DNA of 64,000 bases from Clostridium lacusfryxellense (GTDB lineage Bacteria; Bacillota; Clostridia; Clostridiales; Clostridiaceae): positions 1 to 64,000 of the forward strand of contig NZ_JAHLEB010000006.1 in the NCBI RefSeq assembly GCF_018861735.1. Direction: 5' to 3'. Positions 43,941-52,014 of the stretch are shown here, in pieces; within the stretch, counting starts at the first letter, position 1; each line of letters opens with the position of its first letter. The position numbers were made by a program, and so were the translations under genes. A model generated the notes under the pieces. The model searched no databases. It was not told where the DNA came from and was given only the letters and a program-made list of their open reading frames with translations.

Positions 43941-44945
43941 TTACAATGATATTTGTTCAAACATCACTTTACTGTATGCTGCAATATCCGATGGATTTAA
44001 CATATTGTATTTGTGTTTAACATCTGTGAAATAGCTGCCAATTAACTCCCTATCAATCTCTCTATCTGTATTTACCGATGTGGGTAAATCACCCCTAGTT
44101 ACTAACCAAGGTGTTTCTAAATGAGTAAAAGCCTCTAATGTTTTACCGCTATAACCGCTTAAATTTTTTATTACACTGTCAATTATAGTTTTTTCTGAAC
44201 CAGAAAGAGTAATATCATCTGTTAAATCGTCACATTCTATTCGGTCGAAACAATATTCCCTGTACTTAATATACACATTTTTGTAAACAGGGCCATGAAC
44301 CCAAGCTTCACAGTTTTCTTCAAATATAAAACGATTCATAAAAGCATAATAAAATCCCTGAACGTAATATAACAATTTTTGCAAAGCCAATGGTGTAATA
44401 TCGTCACACTTACACAAAAGATAATTAATAGTAATATCAATCTTTGAAGTTTCCGAAATCTCATCTATTTTCAAAATCGATAATGTAGCAACCCTACTTT
44501 TTTCATAAGCAGATTGTGATTTTAACTTTCCCTTATTTACTTCCAAAATTGACAAGTAAAAATTAGGGTCTTCATAGATTTTTTTCAAAATCTCTGAATA
44601 TTGCTTTGTTGGCATATCTCCATCACAATAGCGAGTAAATGTTTGCTCACCCCACCCCATTAGTAACGATAAAGGTCTCTTACCAATGCTATATCTTCGA
44701 GGAATTTCTAGTATTTTTTCTAAAGAAATAATATCATGCTGTTTCCTAAACTCATTATAAAGTTGTATCAGATTGTAGTCGTTAACCTCACTAACATATA
44801 TTTCATTAGAGCATTCATCACAAGTTGCTGTTTTCCCAGAATAAGAATAAGTTTCTCCTTTTAGCTCTGCACTCATATATTCTTCTTTCTGAGTATAACC
44901 CACATCTTTTCTGCAGTATTCACAAAATACATTTTTGTTATCCAT
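43941..44945 (-). CDS. MqsA-like zinc-finger/HTH/Panacea (DUF4065, SocA-type) antitoxin
   Basis: A 334-residue protein. The N terminus holds a zinc ribbon with Cys8/Cys11 and Cys42/Cys45 (CEYC...CDEC) as in MqsA. Next an HTH (about 65-130; RPLSLLMGWGEQTFTRYCDG) then a Panacea/DUF4065 domain (about 165-310; TPLALQKLLYYVQGFYYAF, WVHGPVYKNVY). Panacea domains act as neutralising, chaperone-like parts of antitoxins. MqsA contributes the zinc and HTH parts in classical MqsRA. Here it pairs with an upstream 136-residue gene 31 bases away, the likely toxin. AAGGAGG precedes the ATG. Confidence 0.85.
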   Translation of the reverse strand: MDNKNVFCEYCRKDVGYTQKEEYMSAELKGETYSYSGKTATCDECSNEIYVSEVNDYNLIQLYNEFRKQHDIISLEKILEIPRRYSIGKRPLSLLMGWGEQTFTRYCDGDMPTKQYSEILKKIYEDPNFYLSILEVNKGKLKSQSAYEKSRVATLSILKIDEISETSKIDITINYLLCKCDDITPLALQKLLYYVQGFYYAFMNRFIFEENCEAWVHGPVYKNVYIKYREYCFDRIECDDLTDDITLSGSEKTIIDSVIKNLSGYSGKTLEAFTHLETPWLVTRGDLPTSVNTDREIDRELIGSYFTDVKHKYNMLNPSDIAAYSKVMFEQISL

Positions 44946-44976
44946 AATATAATCCTCCTTTCAAAGTTCCAATCGT

Positions 44977-45387
44977 CTACCTAAAAACATAATCAATCGG
45001 CTTGTTCCTTTTATGAAATGAGATCGTGACTATTAGATTATTTTCTACATATTCAATAATGTTGAATTTTATATAGATATCCACGTATTCTTCTTCGCCA
45101 AATGCATCAAAAACAGTCCTTCGTGGACAAAAAACATAAAGCACTTCGTACTCATAACCAATATTAGTATTTTTTAACGAATGGCAAAAGTCTGTCGTTT
45201 CAATGCTTAGTAATATTTCCTTTTGTTTAGAATTATTTAAATTATAATCCTGAATAAACTTAATATTTTCACACCTGTTTCTGTTTTGCTCAATTGTAAA
45301 TTTATTATGATTGACACAGCTTTTAATTTTTTGCAAAATAACATCACATTCTTCTTTGGTATAATTCTGGTTATAGTGTTCACTCAT
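44977..45387 (-). CDS. MqsR-like putative toxin
   Basis: A 136-residue basic protein upstream of the Panacea antitoxin. The pattern ILLSIETTDFCHSLKN, YEYEVLYVFCP, YVDIYIKFNIIEYVENNLIV and ISFHK mimics the order of landmarks in MqsR, a RelE-fold mRNA interferase (SESDFYKSM, DVYRP, VYLKI, LIVSFKEK). The match is by eye and weak, but the partner has MqsA features. GGAG precedes the ATG by eight bases. Ribonuclease activity is inferred, not shown. Confidence 0.6.
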   Translation of the reverse strand: MSEHYNQNYTKEECDVILQKIKSCVNHNKFTIEQNRNRCENIKFIQDYNLNNSKQKEILLSIETTDFCHSLKNTNIGYEYEVLYVFCPRRTVFDAFGEEEYVDIYIKFNIIEYVENNLIVTISFHKRNKPIDYVFR

Positions 45388-45558
45388 TATATTAACTCCA
45401 ATCTTTATAATGTCATTGTACTATATTATATGCTACTATTCAATATTTATGCACTAATTAGTGCATTTATTTTTATAATATTTATAAAAAATACACTTGA
45501 TAATAATTAGCCTGTAATTTACAATACTGTTAGAGTGAACTTTATCTATATCTAAAAT

Positions 45559-46308
45559 TTATTTTTGTATAGTTATTTTTACGCCTTGTAGTCTAACTGC
45601 AAAATCGCCTTTTATAATTTTTACATAGCCTGGACCTTTTACAATTTCATTTGCAATAGTATCCTCCACGCCCATAGAGACACTTCTTGACCGTTCTACA
45701 TACCCCATTTTTGTTGTAGTATCTGTTAGAGCTACCTTATATACCCCTATAGCTAAGTCATAACCTACTAAGTATATTCCATCAGCTGCTTCTGTTTTAA
45801 TTGAAGGCTTCAATTCTTTAATTTTTATAGGTTCAATTGTAACTCCTTTCAATTTAACCGCTACATCAGTTTTAGCAATTTCAACATACCCATTTCCAGT
45901 TAAAATAATATTTGCAATAATACTATTTGCTTCCATAGTTGCATCTTTTGCTCTTTCTACATATCCCATTTTCAATGCAGAATTGTTTAATGTTACCCTA
46001 TATAAACCACTTCCCATATCTTTGTTTACTAAATATGTACCATCTGAATATGTCTTTATTTTTGGCGACACAGTTTTAGTTGATGATATAACTGGTGCCG
46101 ATTCTATAACTTTATCATTAGTTACCACTGGTGGAGTTGTAAAATCCCCTCCATTTTTAATGAATGCAATCACTAACAAGACTGTAACTCCAGTTATTAT
46201 TTTATACCGCATAAAGAAATTCCTTTGGTCATGACTACAACTTGGGCATCTCTTAGCACCCCTTGATATTTCTTTCTTACACGCTTTACAATTTGTTAAT
46301 TTACCCAT
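45559..46308 (-). CDS. Zinc-ribbon membrane protein with two extracytoplasmic repeats
   Basis: A 249-residue protein. It begins with a zinc ribbon (CKACKK and CPSCS), a membrane helix (about 34-51), and two repeats of about 75 residues (about 88-160 and 172-247). Both repeats contain a tract of the form DGTYLV...G.YRV/YKV, MGYVERA/S and GYVEIA/KI, so they came from a duplication. The repeats are presumably outside. No domain name is certain. GGGGGG precedes the ATG. Function unknown. Confidence 0.7.
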   Translation of the reverse strand: MGKLTNCKACKKEISRGAKRCPSCSHDQRNFFMRYKIITGVTVLLVIAFIKNGGDFTTPPVVTNDKVIESAPVISSTKTVSPKIKTYSDGTYLVNKDMGSGLYRVTLNNSALKMGYVERAKDATMEANSIIANIILTGNGYVEIAKTDVAVKLKGVTIEPIKIKELKPSIKTEAADGIYLVGYDLAIGVYKVALTDTTTKMGYVERSRSVSMGVEDTIANEIVKGPGYVKIIKGDFAVRLQGVKITIQK

Positions 46309-46348
46309 TTAATTTGCCCCCCTCCATGTAAATTCAATACTATCTAAA

Positions 46349-46444
46349 CTATTTAAGCTGTTTTAAATTTGCTTTATCATAGTGATTATCGGTAGTAGGT
46401 TTTAAATCTTTAACATTAATTCCTTTTTTTACATCATAGTACAT
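46349..46444 (-). CDS. Possible small ORF upstream of the zinc-ribbon gene
   Basis: A 31-codon frame reads MYYDVKKGINVKDLKPTTDN and HYDKANLKQLK, codon-like for this genome, 40 bases before the zinc-ribbon gene. No ribosome binding site precedes the ATG, so it may be a relic of a longer gene or chance. Confidence 0.2.
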   Translation of the reverse strand: MYYDVKKGINVKDLKPTTDNHYDKANLKQLK

Positions 46445-46528
46445 TATCTACATTTCTATTTATAAATGTAATAATTAACTCCTAACTAGAAACTAGACTG
46501 TAATTCCAATTTTACCAGATTTATGTTG

Positions 46529-46557
46529 TTTACAATTTATTTACAATATGATATAGT
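46529..46557 (+). promoter_or_regulatory. Promoter of the sortase locus
   Basis: TTTACA (46529-46534), a 17-base spacer and TATAGT (46552-46557), about 40 bases before the surface-protein start. Confidence 0.55.
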
Positions 46558-46597
46558 TTAATAAAATGTAAAAAAATATCATTTGGGGGTAGATGGC

Positions 46598-47971
46598 ATG
46601 TCAAAATTAAAATTAAGGGGTTTTTCCTTTATAGTTGCTATATCTATGTTGGTTTTTGTATTACCAACTTCTGTAGTAAATGCGCAAACAAAAACACTTA
46701 CAGATGCCATTTTGAAGACAAATATGGCAACATCAGTCGAAAGTAATGGTAAATTAAATCTTACTTTTATAGCTGAAGGACTTTCGGAGCAAGATCAACA
46801 AGACTTTTCCTTTATAAGTGAACTTTTAAACAACTTACAAATAAGTTACAGTTCTAAATCATCTGGAAATAGTGATGGAACTGTTTCAAGGCAATATGTT
46901 AAAATGTCAGCAAATATAGGGGGGAGTCCTTATAGTGGAGAGTTATGGAGTGATATAAACCTTACAGGTAAAACCCCTATAGTTAAAGGAATTGTAAAAT
47001 CTCCTCAACTATTCGAAATGATGTTGCCACCTGAATATATGAATAAATATATGCTGGTGGATTTTGAGCAGATAAAAAAGATGCCAGAAATGCAATCCCA
47101 GTTAGGCAATATAGATTTCGGAAAAATTATGAATGAAAACAAAGAACTACAACAATTGATTTTAACTATCTTTGAAAAATACTCATCAAAATTACACTTA
47201 AACTATACCTTGGTTTCTAATATTAAAAATGTGTATAAAGTTAAAATTGATGATGCTCAATTTAAAGACATTATAATCAAAGTAGTTAATTTAACCTCTA
47301 AAGATAAAGAGCTTCAAGGTCTTATAAGAGATTTGATAATTACAGAAATGATAAGTAGTGGATCATCAACCGATGAAATTAATGCTGCGAAAGTTGATAT
47401 GAATCAGATGTTTACTACACTTGAATCACAAGAATTTTTAGATAAGTTTAACCAAATGATGGACAAGCTTAAGGATGTAAATCTTCTTGGAAATAAAGGA
47501 ATTGATATTACTTATACAATAGATGAAAATGGATATGTTACAAGTACGAAAGGAAACATAGAATTTGCTGCAGATATGGCAAAACTAAGTAAAGCCTTTG
47601 GCGCGAGTGCAAGTGAAGTTATTCCAACAGGTATATATACAATGGGTATAAATTTCGAATTAAATAACAGTAATATTAATGGCAAGGTAAATATTGATTT
47701 ACCAATTTTGACTTCATCAAATTCTTTTAATATTATGAGCTTATTTGACGAACCAAACTCACAACCAATAAAAGTAATTCCTTCAGTTGTAAAGAGTGTT
47801 AAGTCTACGATCAATGGTAAAGGAGTAGTAAAACCAGTAATTATCACACATACGGTTACAGGCGGTCAGCTTCCGAATACCTCCACACATTTGTATGATT
47901 TACTCCTTATTGGCGCTATTTTAACGATTATGGGAGCCTTAGGTTGGAGACTAAGAAAGAATTATGAATAA
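46598..47971 (+). CDS. Sortase-anchored surface protein
   Basis: A 457-residue secreted protein with a signal peptide (about 1-28, ending NAQT), a large domain of unknown type (about 30-410), and a sorting signal at the C terminus: LPNTS (425-429), a hydrophobic helix and WRLRKNYE. This is the LPxT sorting pattern. The next gene, overlapping by eight bases, encodes a class D-type sortase, very likely the enzyme that uses it. ATG 46598 follows GGGGGT; the TTG at 46583 is rejected. The large domain might be a receptor or a lipid-binding fold. Confidence 0.8.
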   Translation: MSKLKLRGFSFIVAISMLVFVLPTSVVNAQTKTLTDAILKTNMATSVESNGKLNLTFIAEGLSEQDQQDFSFISELLNNLQISYSSKSSGNSDGTVSRQYVKMSANIGGSPYSGELWSDINLTGKTPIVKGIVKSPQLFEMMLPPEYMNKYMLVDFEQIKKMPEMQSQLGNIDFGKIMNENKELQQLILTIFEKYSSKLHLNYTLVSNIKNVYKVKIDDAQFKDIIIKVVNLTSKDKELQGLIRDLIITEMISSGSSTDEINAAKVDMNQMFTTLESQEFLDKFNQMMDKLKDVNLLGNKGIDITYTIDENGYVTSTKGNIEFAADMAKLSKAFGASASEVIPTGIYTMGINFELNNSNINGKVNIDLPILTSSNSFNIMSLFDEPNSQPIKVIPSVVKSVKSTINGKGVVKPVIITHTVTGGQLPNTSTHLYDLLLIGAILTIMGALGWRLRKNYE

Positions 47972-48566
47972 AGTAAAACTATCGTGGGACAAGGTTTCGT
48001 TGGTTACTGTTCTGTCTGCGACATTTATGGTCTTTGGGATAGGATTTATTTTTTGGGCAACATTTAATATATGGTCACAGTCTAATAACATTGTGAAAGC
48101 CACACCCACTCACTATTCTGCCCCTGAAACTTCGCCTAATAAACCACTTTACCCTGTATATCCTGTGGATGGTGACAATATTGGAAGTTTAACGATTCCA
48201 GCATTAAAACTGAAACTGCCACTTATCCAAGGGACTGGAGTGAATGATCTTAAGAAGGGTGTTGGGCACTTTACTCAAAGCGTACTTCCTGGCGAAAAAG
48301 ATAATTGTGTTTTATCTGGACACCGTGATACCGTCTTCAGTAAAATGGGGAATTTGAAGATAGGTGATCAATTGATTGTTCAAACATCAGCTGGTATATT
48401 CACATATAAGGTGAATGGCACACGAATCGTCCATAAAGATGATAAAACGGTTATTGTACCTACCAAGAACGCGGTCCTAACGCTTACCACCTGCTACCCA
48501 TTTAATTTTATTGGAAATGCTCCTGACCGCTATATCGTGTCCGCTGATTTAATTAAAAATAAATAA
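47964..48566 (+). CDS. Class D-type sortase
   Basis: A 200-residue membrane transpeptidase that attaches surface proteins to the cell wall. An N-terminal helix (about 12-37) anchors it; the catalytic domain (about 65-200) has His120 in SGHRDT, Cys177 in TLTTC and Arg189 in PDRYIV. The sequence fits class D. Its ATG lies inside the end of the substrate gene, so the two are coupled. The only other LPxT-like signal I noticed is in the adjacent gene. Confidence 0.9.
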   Translation: MNKVKLSWDKVSLVTVLSATFMVFGIGFIFWATFNIWSQSNNIVKATPTHYSAPETSPNKPLYPVYPVDGDNIGSLTIPALKLKLPLIQGTGVNDLKKGVGHFTQSVLPGEKDNCVLSGHRDTVFSKMGNLKIGDQLIVQTSAGIFTYKVNGTRIVHKDDKTVIVPTKNAVLTLTTCYPFNFIGNAPDRYIVSADLIKNK

Positions 48567-48623
48567 CTCTCTTTTAATTAAATCTAAATATCCTTTAACG
48601 TTCAACCTATAAAGAAAATTGGC

Positions 48624-48663
48624 AAAATAAATGCTCTACCTATTTTAGGTAGAGCATTTATTA
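48624..48663. terminator. Bidirectional terminator
   Basis: AAATGCTCTACCTA pairs with TAGGTAGAGCATTT between the convergent sortase and CNNM genes. Confidence 0.85.
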
Positions 48664-48691
48664 ATATTAGACCAAAGCAAACATGTTAATA

Positions 48692-49987
48692 CTATTGTTG
48701 CACTACTTTCCTAATTAACACCTTACTTATTCTTTTACTATCACATTCCAAAACTATAAATTCATAATTCTCATATACAATAATATCATTAACTTTTGGG
48801 TATGAATCCAATTGTGAATAAATCCATCCACCTATAGTATCAATGTTTTCAACTTCCATTTCTATATCTAAAAGTTCAATAGCATCTTCAATAAGGACTT
48901 TCCCTTCTACGAGGTAAGTGCCATCTTCATTTTTAATAATCTCATTAGCTTCTTCATCAAACTCATCCTGGATTTCACCAACAATTTCTTCTAATATATC
49001 CTCAATAGTTACAAGACCAAACGTTCCACCATATTCATCAATAATTATAGCCATTTGAACTTTGTCTATTTTAAATATTTTTAGTAATTCACCTATGGAA
49101 AGAGACTCTGGAACAAATTTAATCTCGCGAATAATATCTTCTATTTTTTGACTAGTACCTTGAATTTTCTGCTTGTATAAATCTTTAATATGTATGAACC
49201 CAATAACATTATCTTTATTATCTTTGCATACTGGGTACCTTGTAAGCTGCTCATCTAAAGTAAATGCTATAATATCATCAAAAGAATCCTCTAGGTAAAT
49301 ACAGGCCATATCAGTTCGAGGTATCATTATTTCTTTTACTGTTTTCTCTGAAAAATCAAATATATTATCTATAAAAGTTAATTCAGTTTGATCTATTAAC
49401 CCATGATTATAACTTTCTTCAACTAATAACTTTATTTCCTCATCGGTATGAGCTGCTTCATGCTCATCTACAAGGGACACACCAAAGGCTTTTAATACTA
49501 AACTAGTACTATGATTAAACGCCCACATTATAGGGAATGTTACGTTATAAAACACTATGAGTGGTAATGCAGTGTACATTGCTATCTTTTCAGCGCTTAT
49601 AATAGCTAGGGACTTAGGAACTAATTCTCCCAGTACAATGTGGAATGCCGTTATAAGTGAAAATCCTAGTATAAATGAAATTGAATGTACGAGACTTTCT
49701 TGAAGATTAAATAAATGAAATATCGGTTTTAACATATCTGCAACCGCAGGCTCTCCTATCCATCCAAGACCTAGTGATGCTAGAGTTATTCCTAGCTGAC
49801 ACGCAGATAAATATGAATTCAAATTTTTAGCGACCTTTAAAGTATTTTTAGCACTACTAGTTCCCTCTGCTACTAATGTTTCCAGCCTTGATCTCCTAAC
49901 CTTAACCATTGCAAACTCTGTAGCAACGAAAAAAGCATTCATAAACACAAGTAAAAACACAATAACAATATTAATAAAAATAGTCAC
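48692..49987 (-). CDS. CNNM/CorC family protein (HlyC-type), copy 1
   Basis: A 431-residue membrane protein with an N-terminal CNNM domain (about 1-200; membrane helices with MNAFFVATEFAMVKVRRSR), two CBS domains (about 205-340) and a CorC_HlyC domain (about 345-430). Members of this group export or regulate Mg2+ (MpfA/YhdP in Bacillus). GTG at 49987 is nine bases after AAGGGG; an ATG at 50068 has no site and would add a 27-residue extension. A second member lies at 52015-53322. Confidence 0.85.
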   Translation of the reverse strand: MTIFINIVIVFLLVFMNAFFVATEFAMVKVRRSRLETLVAEGTSSAKNTLKVAKNLNSYLSACQLGITLASLGLGWIGEPAVADMLKPIFHLFNLQESLVHSISFILGFSLITAFHIVLGELVPKSLAIISAEKIAMYTALPLIVFYNVTFPIMWAFNHSTSLVLKAFGVSLVDEHEAAHTDEEIKLLVEESYNHGLIDQTELTFIDNIFDFSEKTVKEIMIPRTDMACIYLEDSFDDIIAFTLDEQLTRYPVCKDNKDNVIGFIHIKDLYKQKIQGTSQKIEDIIREIKFVPESLSIGELLKIFKIDKVQMAIIIDEYGGTFGLVTIEDILEEIVGEIQDEFDEEANEIIKNEDGTYLVEGKVLIEDAIELLDIEMEVENIDTIGGWIYSQLDSYPKVNDIIVYENYEFIVLECDSKRISKVLIRKVVQQ

Positions 49988-50192
49988 TTTTAATAGCCCC
50001 TTCCAACTCAACACATAGGTTTTATGTCTAGTGTTATCCATACCTATTGCTATTATATAGCATACCATATTTATCTAATATTTATAATACTAAATATATA
50101 TATATTGTTATTCAGATATAATGCTATACATAATTTTCTCTATCCTATAATCAAATCCTTTATCCAATAGCTAATTCTACTTGTTTTCTAAC

Positions 50193-51479
50193 TTAATTAA
50201 ATCTGTAAATTCTATTTTCACCAGTATACCCTATGACTAAACGCTGAAAATTATTATCCAAGGTCATTGCTATTCCTTCACTTTCACCTGTATTACTAAT
50301 ATACCGAGTAGAAATTTTTTTACCATTGTAATCAAACGTCGTAATTTTATTATTTGTATATAAATAAATCTGATTACCATGTACTTCGAGACCTTGTGGA
50401 ACACCCTGATTAGGCACATTAAAAGTATTTATAACCTTCATGTTAGCCAAATTTATAATAGTAAATTTAGGACTTCCACTATCCCCACTACTTAAAACAG
50501 TATGCAATATTAAATAGTCGTGAACATTATCTATCGCAATTAAAGCAGATGTCCCTAATTTTTCAAAATTCAAATTACTTAATATTTGGCTGCTTTCATA
50601 TTTAACAACATAAACATGTGTCTTTGAATTTCCGCCACCATTAGCAATATATATATTTCCAGTTTTTGCTCTATACGCAAGGTCAGCAGAATGTCCTACT
50701 GCCATAGATTTCGTTTCTGATATTTTTTTACCTGACATACTATATTTAGATATTTTCCCTTTTCCATTCCCAATATCAAATCCGCAATATAAATATTGAT
50801 TAAAAAATGTGATTGATTGGAAATTAAGAGTATCATTAAGATTGAATAGTAACTTATAATTAGGTGCTGATAAAATTGGTTTGACAGTGATTCTACAAGA
50901 AATCTTTAATCCTTTATCACTAGTTATTCCTGTGATAGTTACAGTTCCTGCTTTTAATGATGTTACTTTGCCCCAAATATCTATTTTAGCTATTGCAGTA
51001 TTAGATGACGTCCATTTTACTGCTCTATTCGTTGCATTGGCTGGTGTCATAGTTGCCCTTATAGTATATGCCTGTCCTACTATTAAAATATCTGTAGTTT
51101 TATTTATGCTCACTTTATTTACCCGAATTACTGGCTTAGGCTTAATAGTGATTCTACAAGAAACCTTTAATCTTTTATCAACTGTTACTCCTGTGATAGT
51201 TACAGTTCCTGCTTTTAATGATGTTACTTTGCCCCAAATATCTATTTTAGCTATCGCAGCATTAGATGACGTCCATTTTACTGCTCTATTCGTTGCATTG
51301 GATGGTGTCATCGTTGCCCTTATAGTATCTGCTTGTCCTACTATTAAAATATCTGTAGTTTTATTTATGCTCACCTTATTTACCCGAATTATTGTGCCTG
51401 CAAATACCTCGATATTTATAAACAACAATAAAAAAGTAAAAGTAAAACATAAAAAATAACTAAACTGTGTTTTTTTCAT
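50193..51479 (-). CDS. Secreted protein with duplicated Ig-like domains and a propeller-like region
   Basis: A 428-residue secreted protein. A signal peptide (about 1-28) precedes two Big_2-type Ig domains (about 30-113 and 116-200) that are almost identical in protein and DNA (VNKVSINKTTDILIVGQA, VKWTSSNAAIAKIDIWGKV). The remaining half (about 205-428) has repeats with GFDIGNGKGKISKYSMSG, IYIANGGGNSKT and IYLYTNNKITTFDYNGKK, consistent with a beta-propeller. The ATG at 51479 is nine bases after GGGGG. No anchor is visible. The function is unknown; it may bind cell surfaces or polysaccharide. Confidence 0.75.
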   Translation of the reverse strand: MKKTQFSYFLCFTFTFLLLFINIEVFAGTIIRVNKVSINKTTDILIVGQADTIRATMTPSNATNRAVKWTSSNAAIAKIDIWGKVTSLKAGTVTITGVTVDKRLKVSCRITIKPKPVIRVNKVSINKTTDILIVGQAYTIRATMTPANATNRAVKWTSSNTAIAKIDIWGKVTSLKAGTVTITGITSDKGLKISCRITVKPILSAPNYKLLFNLNDTLNFQSITFFNQYLYCGFDIGNGKGKISKYSMSGKKISETKSMAVGHSADLAYRAKTGNIYIANGGGNSKTHVYVVKYESSQILSNLNFEKLGTSALIAIDNVHDYLILHTVLSSGDSGSPKFTIINLANMKVINTFNVPNQGVPQGLEVHGNQIYLYTNNKITTFDYNGKKISTRYISNTGESEGIAMTLDNNFQRLVIGYTGENRIYRFN

Positions 51480-51653
51480 TAAAGCCATCCCCCAATAGTA
51501 TAATTATTCACTACTTTCTTTTATAATCAAAATTACTTATCCTTTTACTCTCACATTAATTACCCACACCTATTGCTATTATATATAATACCATATTTAT
51601 CAATTATTTATAATACCAAATAATCATACATCAATTTTTGTAATTCCCAACCT

Positions 51654-51682
51654 AAAAAAGCACTCTTCTGAGTGCCTTTTTC
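51654..51682 (-). terminator. Terminator-like hairpin
   Basis: AGCACTC TTCT GAGTGC forms a 6-bp stem flanked by A- and T-runs. It lies past the family 2 palindrome downstream of the CNNM gene and before the start of the Ig gene. Confidence 0.7.
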
Positions 51683-51790
51683 TTAGTATCCAACATGATG
51701 CTAATCACTTTCCAATATCGCATCCAACTCTATAGCAATAAATCATTTTCCCATACAGTCTCCAACTATATAATAATAGAATATTCTTAT

Positions 51791-51998
51791 AGGATGCTAA
51801 CAAAAGTATATATTACGTAATATGCGTTTGAGCAAGCCTTAGTAATTCTTAATTTATTTTATTTCCAGATGCGTTAAAAAGAACCCATGTCTGAGCGTTA
51901 GCGAGTTTGGGTTCTTTAGCAACTGGAAATAAAATAAATTTTAGAATTACTTAGCGCAGCGAACGCATCTGTAGTAATATATACTTTTGTTTTATCCT
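51791..51998. repeat. Long imperfect palindrome, family 2, copy 2
   Basis: Arms run from AGGATGCTAACAAAAGTATA at the left to TATATACTTTTG and TTATCCT at the right. The inner hairpin is AAAGAACCCA / TGGGTTCTTT around the loop TGTCTGAGCGTTAGCGAGTT. Compared with copy 1, both arms of this stem have changed together while the loop is kept. The element ends 16 bp from the stop of the CNNM gene. Confidence 0.9.
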
Positions 51999-52014
51999 CT
52001 ACGGGAAAAATCTA

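Noticed and set aside
50881-51459. Plus-strand 192-codon frame
   Set aside because: Antisense of the duplicated Ig domains; it shows the repeat because the sense gene is repeated.
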